This document shows positions 48,977-59,942 of a stretch of 64,000 nucleotides of DNA, one piece after another. This stretch comes from an uncultured SAR116 cluster alpha proteobacterium (GTDB lineage Bacteria; Pseudomonadota; Alphaproteobacteria; Puniceispirillales; Marisalimonadaceae). The stretch is taken from contig CABZCK010000006.1 in assembly GCA_902524215.1 (NCBI GenBank), positions 1-64,000 of the forward strand. The letters are read 5' to 3'. Position numbers and translations under genes: made by a program. How positions within the stretch are numbered: the stretch's first letter is position 1; every line of letters begins with the position of its first letter. Under the pieces are notes generated by a model. The model was not told the DNA's origin, did not search any database, and saw only the letters and a program-made list of their open reading frames with translations.

Positions 48977-50215
48977 TTAAATTAAAAAGTCAAAAGAAAA
49001 ATTTAATATATCTAAATCCATCAATTTTCCAATTGCAGCAACAATAATTACACTTGCCCATTGTGGAGTTTTTATTAAAAAAATTATTACAATTGAAATA
49101 GTAAGTAAAAACATACTTTGATAATCATTTAAGGAAGTGGTAATTACTGGATTATAGAATGCAGATATAAGTAGACCTACTACACAAGCATTAACTCCAA
49201 TAAAAAAAGCTTTTACTTTTGGAATATTTCTTAGAACTGACCAATATGGCATAACACCAAAAACCAATAAAAACGAAGGGATAAAAATCATTATTAATGA
49301 AATCACACCTACAAGAATTTTATGTTGTGATAAATCCATTGATGCTCCTAAAAAACCAGAAAAAGTAAATAAGGGGCCTGGAATAATTTGAGCTAAACCA
49401 TAACCAAATAAAAAAGTATCTTTATCAATTAAATTAAAATTAACTATTTCATTTTGTAAGAGTGGTAAAACAACATGCCCTCCTCCAAAAACTAGAGAAC
49501 CTACTCTAAAAAATTTATCAGAAATTAAAATAATATCAGAATTATACATTTGATTAAAGATTGGAAAAATGAGTAATATGATTACAAATAACAATAAATA
49601 AAATAATGGCTTATAATCTATAGATAAGGATATTTGTTTGGCCTTTATTTTTTCATAAAATAAAAAAATTCCCACGACCCCCGAAATTATTATTAAAAGT
49701 ATTTGATAAGTATTATTTGTAAAAAAAATTAAAATTAATGTGGTAATTATTGTTATTAGAATTTTTTTATAATCATTTAAAAATTGTTTAGACATACCCA
49801 AAATTGCTTGAAAGACTATTACAACTACGCATGCCTTAATTCCACTCAAAAGACCATTAGTAAAAAAATCACTATAAAATACTAAACCGTATGCAGATCC
49901 AACCATAATTATTGCAGATGGCAAGGTAAAACCTAGCCACGCTAAAAAAGCTCCTAAAGATCCTTTTTGAAGATAGCCTATACACATGCCAACTTGACTA
50001 GAAGATGGTCCTGGCAAGAAATTTGAAAAAGAGACAATATCTAAAAAATTCTTATCACCCATCCATTTTTTTTTATTTACAAAATGCTCTCTGAAAAAGC
50101 CAATGTGAGCAATTGGGCCCCCAAATGATGTACAGCCCAACTTTAAAAATTCAAAAAAAATTATGAAATAAGTTACTTCATTCAATTGTTCATTTAATTT
50201 TTTTTGTTTAGTCAT
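48977..50215 (-). CDS. chrA: chromate transporter (ChrA) family protein
   Basis: ORF; duplicated halves, KLGCTSFGGPIAHIGFFREHFV, FLPGPSSSQ. Confidence 0.9.
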   Translation of the reverse strand: MTKQKKLNEQLNEVTYFIIFFEFLKLGCTSFGGPIAHIGFFREHFVNKKKWMGDKNFLDIVSFSNFLPGPSSSQVGMCIGYLQKGSLGAFLAWLGFTLPSAIIMVGSAYGLVFYSDFFTNGLLSGIKACVVVIVFQAILGMSKQFLNDYKKILITIITTLILIFFTNNTYQILLIIISGVVGIFLFYEKIKAKQISLSIDYKPLFYLLLFVIILLIFPIFNQMYNSDIILISDKFFRVGSLVFGGGHVVLPLLQNEIVNFNLIDKDTFLFGYGLAQIIPGPLFTFSGFLGASMDLSQHKILVGVISLIMIFIPSFLLVFGVMPYWSVLRNIPKVKAFFIGVNACVVGLLISAFYNPVITTSLNDYQSMFLLTISIVIIFLIKTPQWASVIIVAAIGKLMDLDILNFSFDFLI

Positions 50216-50242
50216 TATAGTAATTGTATCAAGGAGATAAAA

Positions 50243-50686
50243 ATGTATAAATGTAAATTTGTTTTAATTTTATTTTTTATTACTTTTCCATTTTTTTCAT
50301 ACTCAAACGAGAGCGCTACTGGCATAATTAAAGAAAGAATGGAAAAATTTCAAGAAAGCAAAAATCTTATGAGAGCTATAAATAAAAACTTAAGTGATAG
50401 TAACTTTAATGTAATTACACAGTCAGCAGAAAAGTTGAATAAATGGGCAAATGAAATGCATGAATTTTTTCCCAAGGGTAGTGAAGCTAGTAGCTCTAAT
50501 AAAAGTCAAGCTAGTGACGATATATGGTCTAATCCTGAAGGATTTAAAAAAGCGATTAAGACATTTGAAAAAGCTAGCGCAAAATTAATCAAAATATCAA
50601 AAAATAAAAATATAGATGATACAGCTTCTTCATTTAGAGAAGTGGCAGCTTCTTGTAAGGGATGTCATCAAAAATTTAGAAATTAA
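50243..50686 (+). CDS. cytochrome c' family protein
   Basis: ORF; start at MYKCKF after AAGGAGAT, signal peptide, C-terminal CKGCH. Confidence 0.85.
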   Translation: MYKCKFVLILFFITFPFFSYSNESATGIIKERMEKFQESKNLMRAINKNLSDSNFNVITQSAEKLNKWANEMHEFFPKGSEASSSNKSQASDDIWSNPEGFKKAIKTFEKASAKLIKISKNKNIDDTASSFREVAASCKGCHQKFRN

Positions 50687-50700
50687 TTATTTGAGACTTT

Positions 50701-51753
50701 ATGAAAGGCATAGTATTTTTAGGACAACATAAACTTGAAATACAAGAATTTGAAGATCCAACACCTGGACCAGATGAGGTTATTCTTGAAATTAAGGCAT
50801 CTGGGATGTGTGGGAGTGACTTAAAAGTTTACAGAGCAGTTGAAGGTCCATCTTCTTTGGGATTAGGAGGTGAAGATAAACAAGTTATTGCTGGCCATGA
50901 ACCCTGTGGAACCATAGTTGAATTAGGAAAAAACGTAAATAAAAATAACTTCAAAATAGATATGAATGTAATGCAGCATCACTATAAAGGATGTGGAACA
51001 TGTGTGCATTGTTCAACAGGATGGCAGCAATTATGTGTTGATGGTGTAAAAGAGGTTTTCGGAGTTACAGGTCATGGAGCTCATGCCAAATATATGAAGT
51101 GTCCAGCTAATACCCTTGTAAAGCTGCGCGAAGATATTTCATTTAAAAGTGGTGCGGCAATTTCATGTGGGACTGGAACAGCTTGGGGAGCTATAGACAG
51201 ACTATGTTTAAGATCTCATGAAACATTAGCAGTTTTTGGGTTAGGGCCAGTCGGTTTATCTGCGGTCATGATTGCATCTAGCATGGGAGTAAACGTAATA
51301 GCATTAGATACTAATCAAAAAAGATTAAATAGAGCAAAATCATTTGGAGCAGGAAATATATTAAATCCTCTAAAGTTAGACAATGTAGTAGATGCAATTA
51401 AAGATTTAACCAAAGGATTAGGTGCTAATGCATCAATTGATGCATCTTCTTCACCTGAGGCGAGGTCTCAAAGTATTAAATGCCTTCGAACTTGGGGAAA
51501 AGCATGTTTTGTTGGCGAAGGTGGAGACGTTAATATTGATGTTAGTAATGATCTATTAAGAAAACAAATCACCTTAATAGGAAGTTGGACTTTCTCAAAG
51601 CATGGTCAATATGCCTGTGCAGAGTACATTGCCGATAAAAAGTTAAAAGTTGATGAATTATTTACTCACGAGTGGAGACTTAATCAAGCTAAAGAAGCTT
51701 ATGAATTATTCGACAAACAGTCAGATGGAAAAGGTGTCATTTATCCATCTTAA
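50701..51753 (+). CDS. zinc-dependent alcohol dehydrogenase
   Basis: ORF; GMCGSDLKVYR, GHEPCGTIVELG, GLGPVGLSAV. Confidence 0.92.
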   Translation: MKGIVFLGQHKLEIQEFEDPTPGPDEVILEIKASGMCGSDLKVYRAVEGPSSLGLGGEDKQVIAGHEPCGTIVELGKNVNKNNFKIDMNVMQHHYKGCGTCVHCSTGWQQLCVDGVKEVFGVTGHGAHAKYMKCPANTLVKLREDISFKSGAAISCGTGTAWGAIDRLCLRSHETLAVFGLGPVGLSAVMIASSMGVNVIALDTNQKRLNRAKSFGAGNILNPLKLDNVVDAIKDLTKGLGANASIDASSSPEARSQSIKCLRTWGKACFVGEGGDVNIDVSNDLLRKQITLIGSWTFSKHGQYACAEYIADKKLKVDELFTHEWRLNQAKEAYELFDKQSDGKGVIYPS

Positions 51754-51757
51754 AATG

Positions 51758-53518
51758 TTATACTAAATCTTTTTCTTTAAATTTTTCTTGAATGTTAATT
51801 AATTTTACAAGTTTTCCAGGTAAAACATTTTCTTTTTTACCTTTTACATAGGTGATTTTTCCTGAAACAATATTTGCTAAGTAACCACTCGTCTTTTGCA
51901 TTAGTCTACTTCCGCCTGCAGGTAGATCTTTTAACATGTAGGGATCAGAAGAACCAAGGTTTTCAATATCTAATATATTTATATCTGCTTTCAGGCCCTC
52001 CTTAATTGCACCTCTATCATATAACCCTATTGCTGATGCGGTATCTGACGTTAATCTTCTTATACTATCTTCCAATGAAAATAACTTTTTATCACGTGTC
52101 CAATATGATAAAAGCCAAGTAGGATATCCTGCGTCTAATATAAATCCAACATGAGCACCTCCATCTCCTAATCCCATAATTGTATTAGGATCACTTAACA
52201 TTTCATGACAAACATCAAAATTATTATCCACAAAATTAACAAGTGGTGCATAAATGAAATTGTTTCCATTGTTCTCTAACATTATATCGTAGGCAAGATC
52301 CTCAGGTGTTCTTCCATTATTTTTAGCCATATACTCAATACTCTCTTCAATGTTAGGATCATAATTAGGTGGGGATCCAAATCGATACATATGTCTAAAA
52401 CTTATTCTATGTATAAGTGGAAAAGTGCTATTCTTTAATCTATCTTCTGAAAGAATTTGTTTTTTAATATCATCTTTTGATAATTCAAAAACTCTCTCTT
52501 CATGAGACAAATTTCTTAATTTCTTAAAAGTGTCAGTACCAGAAAAAGGATTTTGACTTCCTTTGAGACCAAATAATAATCCTATTGGTCTTGGTGCAAC
52601 TACAGGCCTAATTGACAAGCCTTCTTCTTTAGCATCTAAAGACATCTTCATCAAATCTTTCCAGAAATGTGGTCTATCATGCCTTTGTGTTAAGCTAAAT
52701 ACAATTGGACGTCCAGATGCTTTTGATATTCTTTTAAGAACATTAAATTCTGTTTCAGGATCAGGTTCGTTCCAATCAGATACAATCTCCATAAAACCTG
52801 CTCCAGCATCCTTCATACCCAAAGCTATTTCTGTTAGCTCGTCTTCATGTGCCCTTAGCGTAGGAGTGTATTCACCTTTTAAACTTTTATGACTAATAGT
52901 TCTTGATGTAGAAAAGCCAAATGCACCTGCTAGTATCGCCTCTTTTGTTAGATGACGCATTTTTTTTAAATCTTCTTTGTTTGCTTTCTCATGATTAATC
53001 GCTCTTTCACCCATGACGTAAACTCTTAATGCTGCATGGGGTAATAAGGTACAAATATCAATATCTCTTTCTCTTTTTTCTAAAGCGTCTAAATATTCTT
53101 TAAAACTTTCCCATTCCCATTTTAATCCTTCATGCATAACTGGGGCAGGTATATCTTCAACTCCCTCCATAAGTTCAACAAGTTTTTCGCGGTCTTGAGG
53201 TTTACACGGAGCAAAGCCAACACCACAATTTCCCATCACAACTGTTGATACTCCATGAAGAGAAGAAGGGGCTAACTGGCTATCCCAAATAGCCTGTCCA
53301 TCGTAATGCGTATGAATATCAACAAAGCCAGGCGAAACTATATGATTTTTTGCGTCAATAATTTTTTTTGCAGATTCATTAATTTTTCCAATTTTTTTAA
53401 TGGTGCCATCTTTAACACCAATATCAGATAAAAATGGTGGTTTTCCAGTACCATCTATTATTTGTCCATTTTTAATTAATAAATCAAATTCAATTATTTC
53501 TCTATTTGAACCATCCAT
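51758..53518 (-). CDS. N-acyl-D-amino-acid deacylase / D-aminoacylase family amidohydrolase
   Basis: ORF; PGFVDIHTHYDGQ, VVMGNCGVGFAPC, GLGDGGAHVG. Confidence 0.88.
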   Translation of the reverse strand: MDGSNREIIEFDLLIKNGQIIDGTGKPPFLSDIGVKDGTIKKIGKINESAKKIIDAKNHIVSPGFVDIHTHYDGQAIWDSQLAPSSLHGVSTVVMGNCGVGFAPCKPQDREKLVELMEGVEDIPAPVMHEGLKWEWESFKEYLDALEKRERDIDICTLLPHAALRVYVMGERAINHEKANKEDLKKMRHLTKEAILAGAFGFSTSRTISHKSLKGEYTPTLRAHEDELTEIALGMKDAGAGFMEIVSDWNEPDPETEFNVLKRISKASGRPIVFSLTQRHDRPHFWKDLMKMSLDAKEEGLSIRPVVAPRPIGLLFGLKGSQNPFSGTDTFKKLRNLSHEERVFELSKDDIKKQILSEDRLKNSTFPLIHRISFRHMYRFGSPPNYDPNIEESIEYMAKNNGRTPEDLAYDIMLENNGNNFIYAPLVNFVDNNFDVCHEMLSDPNTIMGLGDGGAHVGFILDAGYPTWLLSYWTRDKKLFSLEDSIRRLTSDTASAIGLYDRGAIKEGLKADINILDIENLGSSDPYMLKDLPAGGSRLMQKTSGYLANIVSGKITYVKGKKENVLPGKLVKLINIQEKFKEKDLV

Positions 53519-53560
53519 ATATAAATTAAATACATAAACTAAACATCAATCAACAAAAAA

Positions 53561-54745
53561 CTAAATAATTTTACTTTTTTCCAATATAGATATTTCATTT
53601 TTTGAATATCCAATTTCAGACAAAATATCGTTATTATCTTGTCCAAGTTGAGGTGCTTCTCTTTTAATTTTTCCACCAGTTTCACTTAATCTTGGAAACA
53701 CATTATGCATGGGTATTTCACCGTCAACTTTTGTATTTAAATTAATTAAAATTTCTCTATCTTTAATATATGGATGTTCTACTAAATCACTAATATCTAA
53801 TACAGGCCCAACTGTAACTCCATTTTGTTTGAAAATTTCTAATAATTCTTTTTGATTATATTTTGACATAAACTCTTCAATGATTGGATCTAGAATATTT
53901 TGATTTTTTACTCTTTTCTCATTATCCAAAAAAAGGTCATTGGCTATAAGGTCTTCTCTTTGGATTACTTTAGCAAGTTTTTCCCACATTGTTTGCATTG
54001 AAGCTGAAAGAGATACATATTTATCGTCTTTTGTTTTATAAATATTTCTGGGTGATGCCACGGGACTTTTATTACCCATTTTTTTAGGCAGTTCTCCAGT
54101 TATTTTATAATGTGCCGCCCAAGGACCAATAATTGAAAATAGTGGCTCGAATAGAGAAAGATCAATAGTCTGACCTCTAGCCTTTTCATTTTTTTGTGCA
54201 AATAATGCAAACATTATCGCAGAAACACCAGATAGTCCTGATATCATATCTGCAAGTGCCGTTGGAGGTAAAAGTGGACCTTGGTTTTCTTCCCCTGTCA
54301 TTGATGCAAATCCGCTCATTCCTTCTACTAAGGATCCATATCCAGGAAAATTTTTATATAATCCAGTTTGACCCCATCCAGAAATTCTCACAATAATTAA
54401 ATTAGGATTTAATGAATCAAAAACTTCTTTTGTGTAACCCCATTTTTCTAAAGTGCCAGGAACAAAATTTTCAATAAATACATCTGCAGTTGAAATAAGT
54501 TTTTTTAAAATTTCAGTCCCTTGTTTAGTTTTTATATTTAATGATAAGCTTCTTTTATTTCTTGAATAAACATGCCACCAGTGCGAAATTTTATTAACTT
54601 TCCAAGTCCTTAAGTCATCACCTTTTTCAGGTCTCTCAACTTTAATGACATCTGCTCCATGATCAGCAAGCATATGTGAAATCATATTCCCCGCAGCTAA
54701 TCTAGATAGATCTAGAACTCTTATTCCGTCAAGAGAAGACGACAT
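53561..54745 (-). CDS. CaiB/BaiF family CoA-transferase
   Basis: ORF; GIRVLDLSRLAAGNMISHMLADHGADVIKVE, NKRSLSLN. Confidence 0.92.
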   Translation of the reverse strand: MSSSLDGIRVLDLSRLAAGNMISHMLADHGADVIKVERPEKGDDLRTWKVNKISHWWHVYSRNKRSLSLNIKTKQGTEILKKLISTADVFIENFVPGTLEKWGYTKEVFDSLNPNLIIVRISGWGQTGLYKNFPGYGSLVEGMSGFASMTGEENQGPLLPPTALADMISGLSGVSAIMFALFAQKNEKARGQTIDLSLFEPLFSIIGPWAAHYKITGELPKKMGNKSPVASPRNIYKTKDDKYVSLSASMQTMWEKLAKVIQREDLIANDLFLDNEKRVKNQNILDPIIEEFMSKYNQKELLEIFKQNGVTVGPVLDISDLVEHPYIKDREILINLNTKVDGEIPMHNVFPRLSETGGKIKREAPQLGQDNNDILSEIGYSKNEISILEKSKII

Positions 54746-55686
54746 TAGTCAATTACCTCCTCATTTAAATCTTTTTTTAGTTTTCTGAGTGATTTGAGCA
54801 TATTATTTCTTTTTTGTGCACGTGTGAGTAATTGTTCAGTTGACAATATTTCCCGTCTTTCTTTTTCAAGTTTTATAGCATTAGTTTCAGACCAATCTGG
54901 CAAAATTTTATTGTTTTTTTCCATGTTCAAATACATATTTCCATATCTTTGCATGTAATCTTTAATTCCGCCAGGAGCATTAAGATCTATTGTTTCAAAA
55001 GGTCCCATGAAAGCCCACCTTAAACCCAGACCATTTCTAACAGTAGAATCAATATGATCTGCACTTGCATAACCTTCGCTATACAATTTTACAGCTTCAT
55101 TTAATAGAGCTCCTTGCAATCTATTTAAAATAAAACCATCGATTTCTTTTTTTACATAAACAATAGAAAATCCTATTTTACCAAAAATATCTTTTGTTTT
55201 ATTAATTACTCCTTCAGATGTATTTAAACTAGGAGATATTTCTACACATGGTATTAAATGAGGTGGATTTACTGGATGAGAAATTATACATCTATTTTTA
55301 CCTTTTAAATTTTTAGTAATTAAAGAAATTGGCATGCCTGAAGATGATGAAGATAAAATGACATTTTCTGGACATGAATTATCTAACTTTGAAAACAGTT
55401 CCTGCTTTATTTCAACTATTTCAGGAGAACAATCTTGAATGAATGTACAATTATTACTTAGATAGTTGATATCATGTACAAATTTAATATTTTGAAGGGA
55501 GTCTTCAATATTAATTTTATTATCTATGAATTTTAATTCTTCTAAAAATGTTGCAACTCTTTTTTTAAATTCATTCTCAACATTTTTGTTACTATCATAA
55601 ATTACAACATCAAAACCCTTAGATGAGAAAATAGCAGACCAACTTGAACCAATTAATCCTGCACCAACTATTCCAATCTTTTCCAT
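54745..55686 (-). CDS. 3-hydroxyacyl-CoA dehydrogenase / L-carnitine dehydrogenase-like, paralogue of 2721-3647
   Basis: ORF; GAGLIGSSW, HPVNPPHLIPCVEISPS, GFILNRLQGALLNEAVKLYSEGYAS. Confidence 0.88.
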   Translation of the reverse strand: MEKIGIVGAGLIGSSWSAIFSSKGFDVVIYDSNKNVENEFKKRVATFLEELKFIDNKINIEDSLQNIKFVHDINYLSNNCTFIQDCSPEIVEIKQELFSKLDNSCPENVILSSSSSGMPISLITKNLKGKNRCIISHPVNPPHLIPCVEISPSLNTSEGVINKTKDIFGKIGFSIVYVKKEIDGFILNRLQGALLNEAVKLYSEGYASADHIDSTVRNGLGLRWAFMGPFETIDLNAPGGIKDYMQRYGNMYLNMEKNNKILPDWSETNAIKLEKERREILSTEQLLTRAQKRNNMLKSLRKLKKDLNEEVID

Positions 55687-55781
55687 TTTAATCCTCTCTA
55701 AATATTTTATTTTGCAAATTTCTTTTTCTAAATATATATAGAACTATTCTATTATATTATAGAAATATTTTTTGGATTATC

Positions 55782-56708
55782 ATGGGACAACTCTTAAACG
55801 GTCAATGGACAAAATCTTCAGTAATTACTAGTGATAAAAGTGGGGCTTTTGTAAGAAAAGAAAGTCAATTTAGAAATTGGATTTCAAAAGAACAAAATTT
55901 TAGACCTGAAAGTAATCGATATCACTTATATGTAAGTTATGCGTGTCCATGGGCGCATAGAGTATTGATAATGCGAGAACTTAAAGATCTTAAAGAGCAT
56001 ATTTCTGTAGATGTTGTACATCCTGACATGATGGAAAATGGTTGGTCATTTAATTCAGATTTTGAAAATGCAAATGGAGATACCCTCTACAATAAAAAAT
56101 ATTTATACGAAATTTATCAATTATGTTCTGACAGGATAAGCACAAAAGTCACAGTACCAATTCTATGGGATAAAAAAACTAAACAAATTGTTAATAATGA
56201 ATCATCTGAAATATTAAGAATTTTTAATTCATCATTCAATGATATCACTAATAATTATAATGACTTTTATCCAGCTAATTTACAAGATGATATTAATAAG
56301 ATTAATCATGAAGTTTACATTAATATTAATAACGGAGTATACAAAACTGGTTTTGCTAAAACCCAGTCCGCTTATGATGAGGCCGTTAAAAGCGTTTTTA
56401 ATACCTTAGATAAAGTAGAAGAAAAACTTAATGGCAATAATTATTTAATTGGTAATCAATTAACAGAGGCTGATATTAGACTTGTTACAACGTTATTAAG
56501 ATTTGATAATGTTTACCATTACCATTTTAAATGTAATTTAAAAAAAATTTCTGATTATAAAAACTTATCTAGGTACTTAGAAAAATTTAAAAAGTTAAAC
56601 TGTATAAAAAGAACAACTTTTAACGATCATATCAAAAGACATTACTTTTTTTCTCACGAAAGCATTAATCCGACTAGGATAATTCCGATTGGTCCAATTA
56701 TTCTTTAA
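55782..56708 (+). CDS. glutathione S-transferase, glutathionyl-hydroquinone reductase type
   Basis: ORF; YACPWAHRVLIMRELKDL, C-terminal GST domain. Confidence 0.88.
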   Translation: MGQLLNGQWTKSSVITSDKSGAFVRKESQFRNWISKEQNFRPESNRYHLYVSYACPWAHRVLIMRELKDLKEHISVDVVHPDMMENGWSFNSDFENANGDTLYNKKYLYEIYQLCSDRISTKVTVPILWDKKTKQIVNNESSEILRIFNSSFNDITNNYNDFYPANLQDDINKINHEVYININNGVYKTGFAKTQSAYDEAVKSVFNTLDKVEEKLNGNNYLIGNQLTEADIRLVTTLLRFDNVYHYHFKCNLKKISDYKNLSRYLEKFKKLNCIKRTTFNDHIKRHYFFSHESINPTRIIPIGPIIL

Positions 56709-57469
56709 GATTTATATTTTAAACAAGCTTTCCCAAAGCTTTCAAATAGTTTTTTATTTAAAAAATTTTCTTTTTTCTCAGGATGATATTCAGCATGCCA
56801 TTGAACTGATATACTAAAGCTTGGATAGTTTTTAATACTAATAGCTTCGATTAGACCGTCTTCAGAATTTGCTTCAACCGTAAGGTTATTTCCTAATTTA
56901 TTTATACCCTGTCCATGTAATGAATTAACTATAAAATCGTTTTGATTAATTAATTTTTTAAAGTAGCTATCATCCGTAAAATCAATGCGATGTTTTAATT
57001 TAAAGATTTCCTCTAAAGTTGCATCTTCATTTCTAGGCATGCGATGATCAAATTTACCATCTTGTTGGTGTACCCTATAAAATAATGTGCCCCCAAATGA
57101 AACATTTATCTCTTGTATCCCTCTACAAATGCCAAAAATAGGCATTTTTTTTGATACACATTTAGGTATAATATGTAAAACAGTTCGGTCTCTATCTGGA
57201 TCAATTGGCTCATCGGGAGGAAATTCTGCTGCACCGTAATGATGTGGTTCAACATTAGCCCTTCCTCCAGTTAGTAAAACCCCATGAATATTTTCCAATA
57301 TTTCATCTAGATCATCTATTGAAATACTGGAAGGTATAAGAACAGGAACTACATTTGAAAATTCCATTACAGATTTAACATACCTTTTTCCTGTAGAATG
57401 TGATATTTGTCTTCCATTAAAATTAACAATTTCATTTGTTATAATTCCAACAATCGGTTTAGATGCCAT
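56705..57469 (-). CDS. gamma-glutamyl-gamma-aminobutyrate hydrolase family (class I glutamine amidotransferase)
   Basis: ORF; LLTGGRANVEPHHYG, IFGICRGIQEINV, VQWHAEYHPE. Confidence 0.9.
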   Translation of the reverse strand: MASKPIVGIITNEIVNFNGRQISHSTGKRYVKSVMEFSNVVPVLIPSSISIDDLDEILENIHGVLLTGGRANVEPHHYGAAEFPPDEPIDPDRDRTVLHIIPKCVSKKMPIFGICRGIQEINVSFGGTLFYRVHQQDGKFDHRMPRNEDATLEEIFKLKHRIDFTDDSYFKKLINQNDFIVNSLHGQGINKLGNNLTVEANSEDGLIEAISIKNYPSFSISVQWHAEYHPEKKENFLNKKLFESFGKACLKYKS

Positions 57470-58187
57470 TTAAGGTAACCTCTTTTTCACAACCAAGTTT
57501 GTCAGCAAGATCAAAAAAATCATTTGCAACGTAATCCCAATTTTCTGATGGTTTCAAGTCTGATTTTTGATTAACACCGTGTTCTTGAGAACGTAATACA
57601 AAAGCAGTTTTCAATCCAACCATACGAGCTGATGAAAGGTCACTATTATGCGCAGCTACCATCATACATTCATTTGGATTTAATCCTACTTTTTCACATG
57701 CAACCAAATATGCTTCGGGTTGTGGTTTGTAATACCCCACAACTTCAGAGCCTAGTATCATATCCCAATATAGTTCTGAATTTTTAGACATATTTAATAT
57801 AAGTTCAATATTCCCATTTGACTGTGATGCAACTATAAATTTACTTTTTAATCTTAAAAGACCTTTTGAACTATCTTTCCATCCTGGCAATCTATGCCAT
57901 GACTTAACCAACCAATCCCAATCTTCATTTGAAAGGATGTCTAAACCATAATTATTTGAGATATTTTTTAAATTTTCATCGTGTAGAATATCTAGTTTTA
58001 CAAATTCTCTTATTCCAGATCTCACCTTTTCCATAGAAGGCTGATATTCAGCTCGCCAATCATCTGCAAATTGTTTGGAATTTTTTTTAAGGCCGTATTT
58101 TTTTGAAATTAACTCAAAATCTTTTGATATGCCAGATCTCCAATCAACAACTGTACCAAAAACGTCAAATAAAAGTGCCTGTATCAT
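57459..58187 (-). CDS. haloacid dehalogenase type II
   Basis: ORF; LLFDVFGTVVDWRSG, VAAHNSDLSSARMVGLKTAFV. Confidence 0.9.
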   Translation of the reverse strand: MIQALLFDVFGTVVDWRSGISKDFELISKKYGLKKNSKQFADDWRAEYQPSMEKVRSGIREFVKLDILHDENLKNISNNYGLDILSNEDWDWLVKSWHRLPGWKDSSKGLLRLKSKFIVASQSNGNIELILNMSKNSELYWDMILGSEVVGYYKPQPEAYLVACEKVGLNPNECMMVAAHNSDLSSARMVGLKTAFVLRSQEHGVNQKSDLKPSENWDYVANDFFDLADKLGCEKEVTLNGI

Positions 58188-58268
58188 AATTGCCTACTAA
58201 AGAAAATTTTACTTAACTTCCTTATCATGTTAAATAAATTAGAAATAATTCTATATTCTTAATTCATA

Positions 58269-59186
58269 ATGATAAATATTATTTATAAATCAATTAATAA
58301 TTTACCACTATCTGTTATTGCTCTTTTGTTTATGGTTGTATCTGGAATGTTTGCAGCATCTATGCATTGTTTAATTAGAGTAGCTGCACTTGAAAGTCAT
58401 CCATTTCAAATAGCTTTTTTTAGGACTTTGTTTGTTTTGATTATATTTCTCCCTGTTGTTATGAAGGAAGGATTTAAATCACTTTATGTAGTAAATAAAA
58501 AGCTTCAATTTTCAAGAGCTATTATTGGAAGTGGTGCAATGTGTTGTATGTTTTACGGTATATCCATTACAGAACTTTCAAAGGCTACCGCGCTAATGTT
58601 TACTGTACCAATTTTTTCAACTATTTTAGCTATTTTATTTTTTAAAGAGCAAGTTGGTATTAGAAGATGGACGGCTATGATAGTTGGTTTCATGGGCGCT
58701 ATAATTGTCATTCGACCCGACATTCAGTTAGGTCTTGGTCCATTATTAATTTTATGTGGTTCATTTATATGGTCAATGTCTTTATTAATAGCAAAAAAAT
58801 TAACTAAAACTGAAAGTAATATAAGTATGACTTTTTGGCAGGCTGCTGGATTAATTCCTGCTACTTTAATAGTAGCAATACCATTTTGGTCTACTCCTAA
58901 TTTAGAACAATTATTTTTATTTCTCTTAGTTGCATTAACTGGAACAATGACACATTATTGCTTAAATGCAGCTTTAGCAAAAGCTGATATTTCTTCACTT
59001 CTTCCTTTAGATTACTTGCGATTAATCTGGTCAGTGTCCTTAGGATTTATATTTTTCAATGAGGTACCTTTAATTACAATTTGGATTGGATCAGCAATAA
59101 TAATTTTATCAACTTCTTATATAGCTTATAGGCAAATGAAAAAATCCAAACATCCCCTAATAAACGAATTAAACTCAAACTTATAG
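58269..59186 (+). CDS. EamA/DMT-family transporter
   Basis: ORF; about ten hydrophobic segments, EQVGIRRWTAMIVGFMGAIIVIRPD. Confidence 0.88.
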   Translation: MINIIYKSINNLPLSVIALLFMVVSGMFAASMHCLIRVAALESHPFQIAFFRTLFVLIIFLPVVMKEGFKSLYVVNKKLQFSRAIIGSGAMCCMFYGISITELSKATALMFTVPIFSTILAILFFKEQVGIRRWTAMIVGFMGAIIVIRPDIQLGLGPLLILCGSFIWSMSLLIAKKLTKTESNISMTFWQAAGLIPATLIVAIPFWSTPNLEQLFLFLLVALTGTMTHYCLNAALAKADISSLLPLDYLRLIWSVSLGFIFFNEVPLITIWIGSAIIILSTSYIAYRQMKKSKHPLINELNSNL

Positions 59187-59190
59187 AAGT

Positions 59191-59925
59191 TTATCTTCCT
59201 CCAGATATCCTTACAATTGTACCGCACACATAACTTGATTTTTCACTTAGTAACCAAATAACTGTATCTGCAACTTCTTTTGCAAGCCCAACACGACCAA
59301 GGGGAACACTTGGCATAAGCCTTTCTACTCTCGATGCATCACCAGCCTTTGCATGAATATCAGTAGCAATTAATCCAGGCGCAACCGCATTTACTCTTAT
59401 TCCATAAACACCCAACTCTTTTGCCATTCCATACGTTAAAGAATCAACAGCTCCTTTTGACATTGCATAATGAACTAGCTCTCCAGCTCCTCCAATATCA
59501 GCAGCTATAGATGTCATATTTACAATGTTACCTTTTTTTTGCTTAATCATAATTTTTGAACTTTCTTGAGCAACATTAAATGCACCAATAACATTTGTAT
59601 CTATTAACGATTTAAAATCTTTAGGATCTAATTCATGAATTCTAGAAACTGGACCAGTCGTTCCCGCATTATTAAAAACACCATCTAGTGATCCTGCAGT
59701 ATTAACAAAATTTTCAAACATATCTTTTACGGTGCTGTGATTGGATACGTCACATTTTAATAATATTCCTCCACCACCTAACTGTTTTACTTCAGATAAT
59801 GTTGCTTTTGCGGCTTTATCATTTGAATTATAATTTATACCAATAAACATACCTTTTTTTGCTGCTTCAAGGGCTGTAGCTTTCCCAATACCTTGGCTTC
59901 CTCCTGTTATTAATAAATTTTTCAT
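59191..59925 (-). CDS. SDR-family oxidoreductase
   Basis: ORF; TGGSQGIGKA, NNAG, YAMSKGAVD; SD AGGAGA upstream. Confidence 0.92.
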   Translation of the reverse strand: MKNLLITGGSQGIGKATALEAAKKGMFIGINYNSNDKAAKATLSEVKQLGGGGILLKCDVSNHSTVKDMFENFVNTAGSLDGVFNNAGTTGPVSRIHELDPKDFKSLIDTNVIGAFNVAQESSKIMIKQKKGNIVNMTSIAADIGGAGELVHYAMSKGAVDSLTYGMAKELGVYGIRVNAVAPGLIATDIHAKAGDASRVERLMPSVPLGRVGLAKEVADTVIWLLSEKSSYVCGTIVRISGGR

Positions 59926-59942
59926 ATAGTCTCCTTTATTTT

